This document shows positions 1 to 6,483 of a stretch of DNA of 8,223 bases, in pieces. Within the stretch, counting starts at the first letter, position 1. Every line of letters starts with the position of its first letter. The notes beneath the pieces are model-generated. The model was not told the DNA's origin. It ran no database searches and worked only from the letters and a program-made list of their open reading frames with translations. The position numbers and the translations under genes are program-made. The stretch is from an uncultured Collinsella sp. GTDB taxonomy: Bacteria > Actinomycetota > Coriobacteriia > Coriobacteriales > Coriobacteriaceae. The DNA lies in contig CABUTP010000058.1 in NCBI GenBank assembly GCA_902494545.1, positions 1 to 8,223 on the forward strand. Reading direction: 5' to 3'.

Positions 1-273
1 AACATGGTCGAGATTTTCCACTGCTTCAATATGCGCAGCCGTCGTGCGTCGCTGTTCACCATGAAGAAGCAGAACAAGTGGCTGTGGGCTTCGGCCGCGC
101 TGGCGCTGGTGCTGACGGTGATCGTAACCGTGCAGCCGACGCTTGCCGAGATGTTCTTTGGCCCTGTGACGCTTGAGCTTAAGGGCGTTATCGCCGCCCT
201 GGGCCTTGCCTTCCTGATCATCCCGCTGATGGAGATCTACAAGGCGATCATGCGCGCGGTCGAGAAGGAGTAA
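1..273 (+). CDS. Cation-transporting P-type ATPase, C-terminal end (5' truncated by window edge)
   Basis: The reading frame is open from the first base and ends at TAA 271-273, leaving the last 90 residues of a longer protein. The segment begins with a piece resembling the E(L/I)FHAFNxRS motif of Ca2+-type P-type ATPases (here EIFHCFNMRSRRASLF), followed by NKWLWAS, two hydrophobic stretches separated by a short loop with FGPVTLEL, and a basic tail after LMEIYKAIMR. This order matches the last membrane helices (M9-M10) of the Cation_ATPase_C domain in SERCA/PMCA-like pumps. Such enzymes couple ATP hydrolysis through a phospho-aspartate to export of Ca2+ or a related cation across the plasma membrane. 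The catalytic DKTGT motif and the ion-binding helices are outside the window, so the ion specificity cannot be read here. ATG codons at 4 and 61 are internal methionines, not starts. The family call is firm; the substrate is inferred. Confidence 0.85.
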   Translation, partial: NMVEIFHCFNMRSRRASLFTMKKQNKWLWASAALALVLTVIVTVQPTLAEMFFGPVTLELKGVIAALGLAFLIIPLMEIYKAIMRAVEKE

Positions 274-285
274 GTTAACCTGTCC

Positions 286-373
286 GGGCCCGCCCCACGC
301 CCTTTCTCCCTCACTGGTCCTCGCGCTTCGCGCTGCGGGATCGTTCGGGAGAAAGGGCTTCCGGGGCGGGCCC
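286..373. repeat. Large imperfect inverted repeat (two-part stem), possibly a terminator or dispersed repeat
   Basis: The outer arms GGGCCCGCCCC (286-296) and GGGGCGGGCCC (363-373) are perfectly complementary over 11 bp. After a small asymmetric internal loop, CCCTTTCTCCC (300-310) pairs with GGGAGAAAGGG (347-357) for another 11 bp. The apex holds a further small hairpin, GCGC-TTC-GCGC (323-333). It starts 13 bp after the ATPase stop codon. There is no T-run after the right arm, so it is not a classic intrinsic terminator. It could shape the 3' end of the ATPase mRNA or be one copy of a dispersed palindromic element. The structure is read directly; its role is unknown. Confidence 0.75.
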
Positions 374-432
374 TGCGCTATCCTTGCTGGCTTCTCTCCC
401 GTGCGGATGAAAAGGGCTGAGGGAAAGTATGT

Positions 433-466
433 GAGCTGGTCGGGCTTTGCCCGGCCAGCTCTTTTT
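433..466 (+). terminator. Intrinsic terminator upstream of rsgA
   Basis: GAGCTGGTCGGGC (433-445) pairs with GCCCGGCCAGCTC (449-461) over 13 bp with a single G-T wobble and a TTT loop. It is followed at once by five T residues (462-466). This is a textbook Rho-independent terminator in + orientation, most likely ending transcription of the ATPase gene about 160 bp upstream. It also shows that the open frame reaching back to 401 is not part of rsgA. Confidence 0.88.
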
Positions 467-476
467 GATTTAAAAT
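447..476 (+). promoter_or_regulatory. Possible sigma-70-type promoter for rsgA, overlapping the terminator
   Basis: A TAAAAT box (471-476, 5 of 6 matches to TATAAT) lies 18 bp downstream of TTGCCC (447-452, 4 of 6 matches to TTGACA). The -35 would fall in the loop and right arm of the terminator. Transcription would begin near 483, giving a short leader before the Shine-Dalgarno at 504-509. A weaker alternative is TTGATT (465-470), a 17-bp spacer and TGTGAT (488-493). The assignment rests only on consensus matching. Confidence 0.35.
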
Positions 477-514
477 ACCTGCTCAGTTGTGATTTATGGT
501 GCTGGGAGGCATTT

Positions 515-1699
515 GTGGGCAAGGCTAAGGCTAAGGCGAAGAAAAAGACGACGGGGGCGCGGGCTAAGCGTGATCGTCGTCGGAAGCTCGCGACCGAAGC
601 CCCTGCATCTGCTGAGGAGTTGCTGGCAAGCGTGCCGGGGCTTGATGCGCTGCAGGATGTTCCGGCGTTCGATGACCTGCCGGTCGATGCGGCTCAGCAG
701 GCTGCATTTGATGACTTTTGCGCGCAGGCCGAGGAGCCCGAGCAGATGCAGCTCGGCGCCGTGGTGCGCCTGGACCGTGGGTTTCCGTTGGTGGCGACTG
801 CCGATGACGCGTTTCGTGCCGAGCATGCCGTAGGGTTTGCCAAGTCGCGTGGCGAGGACGAGGTCTTGCTGCCCGCTGTGGGCGACCGCGTGGCGGTTCG
901 CCGTGCCCCCGGGCACGACATGGGCGTGATCGAGTGCGTGCTGCCGCGCCGTACGAGCTTTGAGCGTTGGCGTGGCCGTGCCCGCGGTGAGCGCCAGGTG
1001 CTCTGCTCCAACGTTGACAGCGTGCTGATCGTGCAGGCGCTCGGCGCCGGCGAGGTGCTGCTCGATCGTGTGGCGCGCTCACTGGTGTTGGCGCTCGATT
1101 GCGATGCCGAGCCGGTAGTGGTGCTCACCAAGGCCGACCGCTGCGAGGCCGATGAGCTCGAGCGCGATCTGGACCGCGTGCGCCGTCTGGTGGGTCCGGG
1201 CGTGCGCGTGATCGTGACGTCTTCTGCTGAGGGCCTCGGCCTGGACGAGGTGCGCGCCTGCGTGCCGGCTGGGAGCTGTGCCATGATCTTGGGCGAGTCG
1301 GGCGCCGGCAAGTCAACGCTGCTCAATGCGCTGCTGGGCCACGATGCGCTAGCCACTGGCGGCGTGCGCGAGCGTGATGACCAGGGTCGCCACACCACGG
1401 TTGCGCGCGTGATGGTGGCGCTGCCGGGCGACGCCGGCGTGATCGCCGATGCCCCGGGCCTGCGCAGCCTGCCGCTCGTGGGACATGAGCGGGGTCTGGC
1501 GCGTGCCTTCCCCGAGATCGTCGAGGCGTCGCGTGCGTGCCGGTTTGGCGATTGCACGCACACTCACGAGCCAGGTTGCGCCGTTCGCGAGGCCGAGGAC
1601 GCGGGGCAGATCGACAGCCTGCGTCTGGAGACGTTCCAAAACCTGGCGTCATCCATGCGCGTGAGTGCCCAAATGCTCGACCCAGATGTCCATCTGTAA
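515..1699 (+). CDS. rsgA: Ribosome small subunit-dependent GTPase A (RsgA/YjeQ family)
   Basis: RsgA binds the 30S subunit late in assembly and uses GTP hydrolysis to release maturation factors and check the decoding site. The 394-residue product shows the circularly permuted GTPase order typical of the family: G4 TKAD (205-208), then the P-loop GESGAGKST (260-268), then G3 DAPG (312-315). A zinc knuckle follows with Cys342, Cys347, His349 and Cys355 in the family's C-x4-C-x-H-x5-C spacing. An OB-fold-like segment starts near residue 81 (GAVVRLDRGFPLV). The start is GTG 515, preceded by GGGAGG (504-509); the frame is open further upstream, but that part crosses an intrinsic terminator. The N-terminal 80 residues are extra compared with usual lengths of about 290-350. 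They open with a Lys/Ala/Arg-rich stretch and turn acidic. The gene appears to be a single transcription unit bounded by terminators. Confidence 0.93.
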   Translation: MGKAKAKAKKKTTGARAKRDRRRKLATEAPASAEELLASVPGLDALQDVPAFDDLPVDAAQQAAFDDFCAQAEEPEQMQLGAVVRLDRGFPLVATADDAFRAEHAVGFAKSRGEDEVLLPAVGDRVAVRRAPGHDMGVIECVLPRRTSFERWRGRARGERQVLCSNVDSVLIVQALGAGEVLLDRVARSLVLALDCDAEPVVVLTKADRCEADELERDLDRVRRLVGPGVRVIVTSSAEGLGLDEVRACVPAGSCAMILGESGAGKSTLLNALLGHDALATGGVRERDDQGRHTTVARVMVALPGDAGVIADAPGLRSLPLVGHERGLARAFPEIVEASRACRFGDCTHTHEPGCAVREAEDAGQIDSLRLETFQNLASSMRVSAQMLDPDVHL

Positions 1700-1715
1700 T
1701 TGAATATCCTATGAC

Positions 1716-1750
1716 AGCCGTCTCCTAATTGCTTGGGAGGCGGCTTTTTT
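1716..1750 (+). terminator. Intrinsic terminator downstream of rsgA
   Basis: AGCCGTCTCC beginning at 1716 pairs with GGGAGGCGGCT ending at 1745, with one T-G wobble. Weaker pairs extend toward a small loop around 1727-1734. Six T residues follow (1745-1750). It starts 17 bp after the rsgA stop codon and separates rsgA from the pilus operon. Confidence 0.88.
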
Positions 1751-1767
1751 GCTGCCAAAGTGCCTCG

Positions 1768-1862
1768 AAATACGCGTTTTGCCGATGTTCTGACCAAAAC
1801 CTTGCCACGAGCTTGACGGGCTGGTCAGCTTTTGGTCAGCAATTGGTTTGACGCGTAAAACC
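1768..1862. promoter_or_regulatory. Operator-like region upstream of the Tad operon: inverted repeats and ACGCGT palindromes
   Basis: This gap of about 200 bp between the rsgA terminator and cpaB contains several symmetric elements. CTGACCAAAA (1790-1799) and TTTTGGTCAG (1830-1839) are a perfect 10-bp inverted repeat, and a third TGGTCAG lies at 1822-1828. GGTTTGACGCGTAAAACC (1845-1862) is a palindrome with 8 of 9 symmetric pairs centred on ACGCGT. A second ACGCGT at 1772-1777 has A/T-rich flanks. The best promoter reading I can offer is TGGTCA (1833-1838), 17 bp, TAAAAC (1856-1861), which is weak at 4 of 6 matches for each box. If correct, the palindrome would cover the -10 and the inverted repeat would touch the -35. 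The repeats are seen directly; promoter and operator function are inferred. Confidence 0.45.
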
Positions 1863-1904
1863 AAGATTGCGATTGCGCCGCTTTGCGCCCTGGTCGCCCA
1901 GACA

Positions 1905-1937
1905 ATGGTGGTACGGGCATTTGCCCGGCACCGCCAT
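1905..1937 (+). promoter_or_regulatory. Leader hairpin abutting the cpaB ribosome binding site
   Basis: Bases 1905-1912 pair with 1930-1937 (8 bp with one G-T wobble). After a small internal loop (A1913 opposite G1928-C1929), CGGGC (1914-1918) pairs with GCCCG (1923-1927) around an ATTT loop. The 3' foot of the stem ends one base before the purine-rich Shine-Dalgarno GAGAGGAG (1938-1945) of cpaB, whose GTG start is at 1951. There is no T-run, so it is not a terminator. Such a position could influence ribosome access or mRNA stability for the whole operon; that is inference. Confidence 0.5.
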
Positions 1938-1950
1938 GAGAGGAGCGGCC

Positions 1951-2610
1951 GTGAACAAGAGCAAGCGCATCGCCATCAGTCTGGTCGCGGGCGTGCTTGC
2001 CGCGGCGCTCTGCATGGTCTACGGCTCGTCGATCCGCTCGCAAGCCGAGCAGGCCCAGGCCGAGACTTTGGCAAAATACGGCGGCGACCGCGTTGAGGTG
2101 TGCGTCGCGGCGCGCGATATCGATGCGGGTGAGACCCTAGACGAGACTAATGTCATAACTCAGGAATGGCTGGCGAGTCTGCTGCCGCGTGATGCGGCGA
2201 CCGAGCTGCGTCAGGTGCGCGGTGACGTGACGACCTCGCGCATTCCTAAAAACGCCGTGATTTGCAATGTCTACACCAAGGTCGAGAGCCACAAGCTCGA
2301 GGTGCCTAAAGGCAAGGTTGCCGTTTCGGTGGCGGTCGATGCCGAGCACTCGGTCGGCGGCGCCACGGGCGTGGGCAGCTATGTGGACGTGTACGTGCAA
2401 AAAGATGGCGTGACCGATCGGCTGTGCGGCGCGTGCGTGATCGATACCAGCGAAGATGCCGGCACCACGCGTGAAGGCAAGATCGAGTGGGTGACGCTGG
2501 CGGCAGACCCCGAAGACGTCAAGGAATTGCTGGGAGCCTCGGGAAAGGGAACAGTCAGCTTGACGATTCCCGCCACGGCGCGCGGCAAAAAGAGCGGAGG
2601 CGACGAGTGA
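1951..2610 (+). CDS. cpaB: Tad pilus assembly protein CpaB/RcpC (SAF domain)
   Basis: CpaB/RcpC is an envelope-anchored Tad assembly protein. In diderms it works with the secretin, while in monoderms its partner is unclear. The 219-residue product has a basic N-terminus (MNKSKR), one hydrophobic helix at about residues 8-25 and an external remainder. A SAF-like domain covers roughly 46-110 (VEVCVAARDIDAGETLDETN, ending in RIPKNAVI). A second conserved block at about 119-205 (VPKGKVAVSVAVDAEHSVGG, then GVGSYVDVYV) matches the RcpC/CpaB C-terminal domain. GTG 1951 was chosen because GAGGAG (1940-1945) precedes it by 5 bases and the signal-anchor follows directly. The frame is open upstream to 1867, and ATG 1936 is an alternative adding five residues. 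It is the first gene of the operon; its TGA shares one base with the ATG of cpaE. CpaB genes without a nearby secretin gene fit a single-membrane cell. Confidence 0.87.
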   Translation: MNKSKRIAISLVAGVLAAALCMVYGSSIRSQAEQAQAETLAKYGGDRVEVCVAARDIDAGETLDETNVITQEWLASLLPRDAATELRQVRGDVTTSRIPKNAVICNVYTKVESHKLEVPKGKVAVSVAVDAEHSVGGATGVGSYVDVYVQKDGVTDRLCGACVIDTSEDAGTTREGKIEWVTLAADPEDVKELLGASGKGTVSLTIPATARGKKSGGDE

Positions 2611-4259
2611 TGAAGGCGATCTGGCTTGCGTGCTGCGCGTGCGGCGATTACGGGCTGCTACAGCAGGAAGTCGAGGGTCGCGATGTGGGCGCGCAGGTGC
2701 TTCGCGTGGGCGACCTGGACGGGCTGGTATCCATGGCGCGGGCGTTTCCGTCGCGCCGCGGTGCCGCCATCATCGCGGCGTCTCTGTTCGATACCGAAGA
2801 CGTGCGGAAGACCGTTGCGCGCCTGACGGCCGAGGGCCGTGTGAGTCGTGTCGTCGTGTTGATCGAGACGCTCGACCCGTCGGATATCGAAGGGCTGTTT
2901 CGCGCAGGGGCGACCGAGGTCATCGCTGCGCACAGTTTGTGCGGCAACGGGCGCGCGGGTGAGGGAGCGGTTGATTCCGATCGGCGCATGACGATTGAGC
3001 CCGATGCTTTTGCTGATAGGGAACCCGGGGTGCCTCGCGCTACAAGAGGCCCGCGTGTTGATGAATATGGAAAAGCGGAAGCCGAGCATGGTCGGCGCCC
3101 CCGGGACCCCCTTGCATACGATGACGCTGGAGGGCCGGTACCGTATGGCGATGACGTTCTGGCTGAGGATATGGGATACGTGCACGGCGTAAATCTGGCC
3201 GATGAGCTCGACGAGGTCGAGGGTTTTGCCGGGGCTGGCGAGCCGTGCGCCGCTGCGTCTTTGGCTTCGGAACCGCAGCCCGGGCAGCCTGCCATGCCGG
3301 CTTGGGCTCAGCGCGTGACCGCGGCGGGGGAGACGGGGATGTTGTCGCCCGCGTCCGTGTCGCCGGTTCCTGCACCGTCAGCCCCCGCGCTGTCGGCGGA
3401 CGCTTCGGTTCCGTCGCGTCGGGCACCGGTCGTCTGCGCCGTTTCGGGTTCGGGCGGTTGCGGCAAGTCGACGATCGTTGCCACCATGGCGCATGCGGCG
3501 TCGCTGTTGGGTTTGCGTGCCGCTGTGCTCGACTTGGACCTCATGTTTGGAAACCTATACGATCTGCTGGGTGTCGATGCCCCGCACGATATGGCGATGC
3601 TTATCGAGCCGTCGGCGGCGGGCGCACTTGCCGAGCCGGATATCGTGGCCGCATCGATGCGCGTCGCCCCGGGCGTCACGCTCTGGGGACCTGTCGCGGC
3701 CCCCGAGAAGGCCGAGCTCATGGCACCTCCGGTGGAGCTATTGCTCGATGTTTTGCGTCGCGAATCCGACGTGGTCTTTGTCGACACCTCGGTCTTTTGG
3801 GGTGATGCCGTGGCCGCCGCGGTGGCGGCGAGCGACCGTTGCCTGGTCGTAGGCGATGCGGCAGTATCGTCCGCGACATCCGCTTCGCGCGTCATTGAGC
3901 TGGCGAGCCGTGTGGGCGTGCCGCGCACGCGCATGAGTGCCGTGTTCAACCGGTTTGGTGCGCGCGGTGCCGACGAGGACGTCGCCATGCGCTTTGAGAT
4001 CGCCTGCGCACTGAGCTCCAAGATCCGCATCGCCGATGGCGGTCAGGACTTGGCCGCGCTCATGGCATTCGGTCGCGCCGACGAGGCAGTGGGTCAGACG
4101 AGCGCTTTTGCGACCAGCGTGCGCGAGGCCACGCGCGAGATGCTCGTGGAGCTGGGCTGCGCCGTCGGTCCCTGGAGCGATATGGTCGCCGACCGCGCGA
4201 CCCGCACCGAGCGTCCGCGCATCCGTCTTCCCTGGTCTCGTGAGGGTGATTCGCGATGA
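2610..4259 (+). CDS. cpaE: Tad pilus localisation ATPase CpaE/TadZ (MinD/ParA-like)
   Basis: TadZ/CpaE proteins are ParA/MinD-type ATPases that position the Tad machine in the cell. The 549-residue product has three parts. Residues 1 to about 112 look like the degenerate receiver-like domain of this family, with alternating hydrophobic strands (GAAIIAASLF, VVVLIETLD, LFRAGATEVIAA). Residues about 113-270 form a long linker rich in Ala, Pro, Gly, Asp and Glu. The ATPase core follows: deviant P-loop SGSGGCGKST (279-288, Lys286), DLDLMFGN from Asp308, and VVFVDTS (388-394, Asp392) as the Walker B strand. The second Lys signature of strict MinD P-loops (KGG) is replaced by SGSGG. ATG 2610 overlaps the cpaB stop (TGATG) and has GGAGG at 2596-2600. 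The stop overlaps the cpaF start by 4 bp (ATGA). The call is firm for the ATPase core and weaker for the N-terminal domain. Confidence 0.87.
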   Translation: MKAIWLACCACGDYGLLQQEVEGRDVGAQVLRVGDLDGLVSMARAFPSRRGAAIIAASLFDTEDVRKTVARLTAEGRVSRVVVLIETLDPSDIEGLFRAGATEVIAAHSLCGNGRAGEGAVDSDRRMTIEPDAFADREPGVPRATRGPRVDEYGKAEAEHGRRPRDPLAYDDAGGPVPYGDDVLAEDMGYVHGVNLADELDEVEGFAGAGEPCAAASLASEPQPGQPAMPAWAQRVTAAGETGMLSPASVSPVPAPSAPALSADASVPSRRAPVVCAVSGSGGCGKSTIVATMAHAASLLGLRAAVLDLDLMFGNLYDLLGVDAPHDMAMLIEPSAAGALAEPDIVAASMRVAPGVTLWGPVAAPEKAELMAPPVELLLDVLRRESDVVFVDTSVFWGDAVAAAVAASDRCLVVGDAAVSSATSASRVIELASRVGVPRTRMSAVFNRFGARGADEDVAMRFEIACALSSKIRIADGGQDLAALMAFGRADEAVGQTSAFATSVREATREMLVELGCAVGPWSDMVADRATRTERPRIRLPWSREGDSR

Positions 4260-5584
4260 GTCTGCAGACGAGGATTAAAGCCGCTGGCGCGGCCGCCGCG
4301 GCTGCTCCCGTTGATGCGGGACGCCACCGTGCCGTTAAACGCCGCACCAAGCGTGCGGTGATGGACCGCATGGGCTACGACGAGGTGGCGCGCATCAGCG
4401 CCTACGTCGATCCTGCCCTTGCCCGCTCTGAGTTGCGTCCGGCGGTGGAAGCGGCGCTCAACGTGGAAGAGCCGACCGACTTGGCGACGCCTGAGCGCGA
4501 GACCATCATCGACGAGATCCTAGATGACGTGGTGGGCCTGGGACCGCTGCAGCCGCTCATCGAGGACGATACCGTTACCGAAATCATGATCAACGGCTGT
4601 CGCTCTGCCTTTTTTGAGCGCAGTGGCGTTTTGCATCCCATCGAGCACGCGTTTGAGGACGACGAGCAGATCCGTGTGCTCATCGACCGCATTATCTCGC
4701 CGCTCGGTCGTCGTATCGACGAGCGTAGCCCCATCGTTAACGCCCGCCTCAAGACGGGCTATCGCGTCAACGCGGTGATTCCACCCGTGGCGATCGACGG
4801 GCCAATCCTCACCATCCGTAAGTTCTCGGACCGTATCTGTTCGTTGGACGAGCTTGTGGGGTTGGGGTCACTGCCGCTTTGGTATGCGCAGCTGCTGTCG
4901 TGCGCGGTGTCGTTGCGGCAGGACTTGGCGGTTGCGGGAGGCACGGGGTCGGGCAAGACCACGCTGCTCAACGCGCTGTCGTGCGAGATTTCCACCGGCG
5001 AGCGCATCGTGACGATCGAGGATTCCGCCGAGCTCAAGTTTGCACATCACCCACACGTTGTTCGTCTGGAGGCGCGTGAGGCGTCAATCGAGGGCGAGGG
5101 TGCGGTGACGATTCGCGACCTGGTGACCAATGCTTTGCGTATGCGCCCCGACCGCATCGTCGTGGGCGAGGTGCGCGGTGCCGAGTGCTGCGACATGCTG
5201 CAGGCCATGAACACGGGCCACGACGGCTCGCTCACCACGCTCCATGCGGGTACCGAGCAGGAGACCGTGGTTCGCCTGACGCTGCTTGCGCGCTACGGCA
5301 TCGATTTGCCGAGTGAGCTTATCGAAGAGCAGATCGCCATGGCGCTCGACGGCATCGTGATGTCCGAGCGCCATGCAGATGGCAGGCGCTTTGTGGCCTC
5401 ATATTCGGGGGTTCACCGCGGCGCGTCGGGCGGTGTTGAGCTCGAACGCTACGTGACTTTCGATGCCGCCGAACGCACCTGGACGCTCGACCGCGAGCCG
5501 CCGTTTATTGCGGAGGGCTTGCGGTCGGGAACGCTCACGCAAGAGGAGGTGGACGAATGGAGATCGCTATGCCCCTCGTCGTAG
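4256..5584 (+). CDS. cpaF: Tad pilus secretion ATPase CpaF/TadA (type II/IV secretion system ATPase family)
   Basis: CpaF/TadA is the hexameric cytoplasmic ATPase that drives Tad pilus assembly, and in some systems also retraction. The 442-residue product has normal family length. An Ala- and Arg-rich N-terminus precedes the N-terminal domain, which includes LGPLQPLIEDDTVTEIMING. The motor core carries Walker A GGTGSGKTT (228-236, Lys234), an Asp-box-like TIEDSAEL (253-260, Glu255), Walker B MRPDRIVVGEVRG (296-308, Glu305) and a His box TGHDGSLTTLHAGT (320-333, His322 and His330). All key residues for ATP binding and hydrolysis are present. The ATG overlaps the cpaE stop by 4 bp, with GAGGGTG upstream at 4242-4248. 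The last 28 bp overlap tadB, whose strong Shine-Dalgarno lies inside cpaF. This is the most secure identification in the operon. Confidence 0.95.
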   Translation: MSLQTRIKAAGAAAAAAPVDAGRHRAVKRRTKRAVMDRMGYDEVARISAYVDPALARSELRPAVEAALNVEEPTDLATPERETIIDEILDDVVGLGPLQPLIEDDTVTEIMINGCRSAFFERSGVLHPIEHAFEDDEQIRVLIDRIISPLGRRIDERSPIVNARLKTGYRVNAVIPPVAIDGPILTIRKFSDRICSLDELVGLGSLPLWYAQLLSCAVSLRQDLAVAGGTGSGKTTLLNALSCEISTGERIVTIEDSAELKFAHHPHVVRLEAREASIEGEGAVTIRDLVTNALRMRPDRIVVGEVRGAECCDMLQAMNTGHDGSLTTLHAGTEQETVVRLTLLARYGIDLPSELIEEQIAMALDGIVMSERHADGRRFVASYSGVHRGASGGVELERYVTFDAAERTWTLDREPPFIAEGLRSGTLTQEEVDEWRSLCPSS

Positions 5585-6483
5585 GGGGTTTGGCGGGGCT
5601 TTCTGTCGCGACGGCGTGTGGGGCAGAGCCTCGTGTGTCGCGGATGCCGCCGGCGGAGCTGGCGCGCCAGACGCTCGAATCGATGGCGGAGAAGCTGCCC
5701 CGTGAGTTGGCGGAAAACGACCTGCTGACAAAGATTGCCCGCTCGTGGGCGTCGCTGATCCCCGCAGATCGCCTTGGGCTCGCTATTGAGGATAACGCGG
5801 CTCGTCTGGCATTTCTGCTGCTGTCGAGCGGTATCTGCAGCGTTTTGCTGGCCGTTGCGTCGTTGTCGCCCATCGGCTTTGTCTTGGGGCTGGTGGCGCC
5901 GTTTGGCGTGGGCGCCGCGCGTGACACCTTCGATCGCCGACGCGAACAGCATGATGTAGAAGAGGCCATGCCCGAGGCATTCACAGCGTTATCCATGTCG
6001 CTTGCCTCGGGGCATTCGCTGGCACAGGGCATGCGCTTTGTGGGCGCCCATGCGCAAGAGCCGGTGCATACCGAGTTTTTGCGGGTGGCGGCGGCAATCG
6101 ATTGCGGTATCTCGGCGACCGACGCACTTGATGACCTACTCGTTCGCATCGATGCCCCCGGCCTTTCGCTTGTCACCTTGGCGCTCAAAGTATCGCAGCG
6201 TACCGGGGCTCCGCTTGCCGGCTTGCTGTCCGAGGCGTCGGGCATGGTGGGTGAGCGCATTGAGCTCAAACGCCGTCTGGACGTTAAGACGTCACAGGCG
6301 CGTATGTCGGCACACATGGTTGCGGCGATGCCGGCGGGCATGTGCGCGGTGCTGGCTTTGCTTTCGGCAGACTTTCGCCGCGGTCTTGCGACGCCGGCTG
6401 GTGCGGGCGCCGTGGCGCTGGGACTTGCCCTCAACGTCGTTGCCCTGGTAGTTATCCGGCGCATTATGCGGGTGGAGTTATGA
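5557..6483 (+). CDS. tadB: Tad pilus inner-membrane platform protein TadB (T2SSF domain)
   Basis: TadB pairs with TadC to form the membrane platform on which the CpaF motor acts. The 308-residue product shows the family layout: a hydrophobic N-terminal helix (about 5-21), a cytoplasmic stretch, two hydrophobic segments (about 83-103 and 105-121), a cytoplasmic T2SSF domain (about 134-245) and two C-terminal membrane segments (about 252-270 and 281-300). The T2SSF signature is visible as MPEAFTALSMSLASGHSLAQ (138-157), then later LALKVSQRTGAPLAGLLSE (208-226). ATG 5557 is preceded by AGGAGG (5544-5549) at good spacing, so the 28-bp overlap with cpaF looks genuine. The stop TGA overlaps the tadC ATG (ATGA). 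Confidence 0.88.
   Translation: MEIAMPLVVGGLAGLSVATACGAEPRVSRMPPAELARQTLESMAEKLPRELAENDLLTKIARSWASLIPADRLGLAIEDNAARLAFLLLSSGICSVLLAVASLSPIGFVLGLVAPFGVGAARDTFDRRREQHDVEEAMPEAFTALSMSLASGHSLAQGMRFVGAHAQEPVHTEFLRVAAAIDCGISATDALDDLLVRIDAPGLSLVTLALKVSQRTGAPLAGLLSEASGMVGERIELKRRLDVKTSQARMSAHMVAAMPAGMCAVLALLSADFRRGLATPAGAGAVALGLALNVVALVVIRRIMRVEL

Noticed and set aside
401..514. Upstream extension of the rsgA frame from ATG 401
   Set aside because: It would translate through a perfect 13-bp intrinsic terminator and its T-run, whereas GTG 515 has a good Shine-Dalgarno and begins the expected protein.
694..1563. A 289-codon - strand open frame inside rsgA
   Set aside because: Antisense to the GTPase and zinc motifs of RsgA; its Arg/Ser/Pro-rich translation is a codon-bias shadow.
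1867..1950. Upstream extension of the cpaB frame from ATT/ATG codons
   Set aside because: The extra residues are unlike a signal-anchor start, cover the leader hairpin, and are unnecessary given the Shine-Dalgarno at 1940-1945 and GTG 1951.
1863..1950. A possible c-di-GMP or other metabolite riboswitch in the cpaB leader
   Set aside because: The hairpin is real, but I could not match the conserved core sequences of any riboswitch class I know, so only a structured leader is claimed.
2995..3192. A 65-codon + strand frame inside the cpaE linker, suggesting a frameshift
   Set aside because: The cpaE frame is continuous from 2610 to 4259 and both flanking domains are in the same frame, so no frameshift is needed.
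2648..3295. Long - strand frames (also 2658-3185) opposite the N-terminal half of cpaE
   Set aside because: They run opposite the receiver-like domain and linker of TadZ. The translations are low in recognisable features and there is no ribosome site or promoter to support them.
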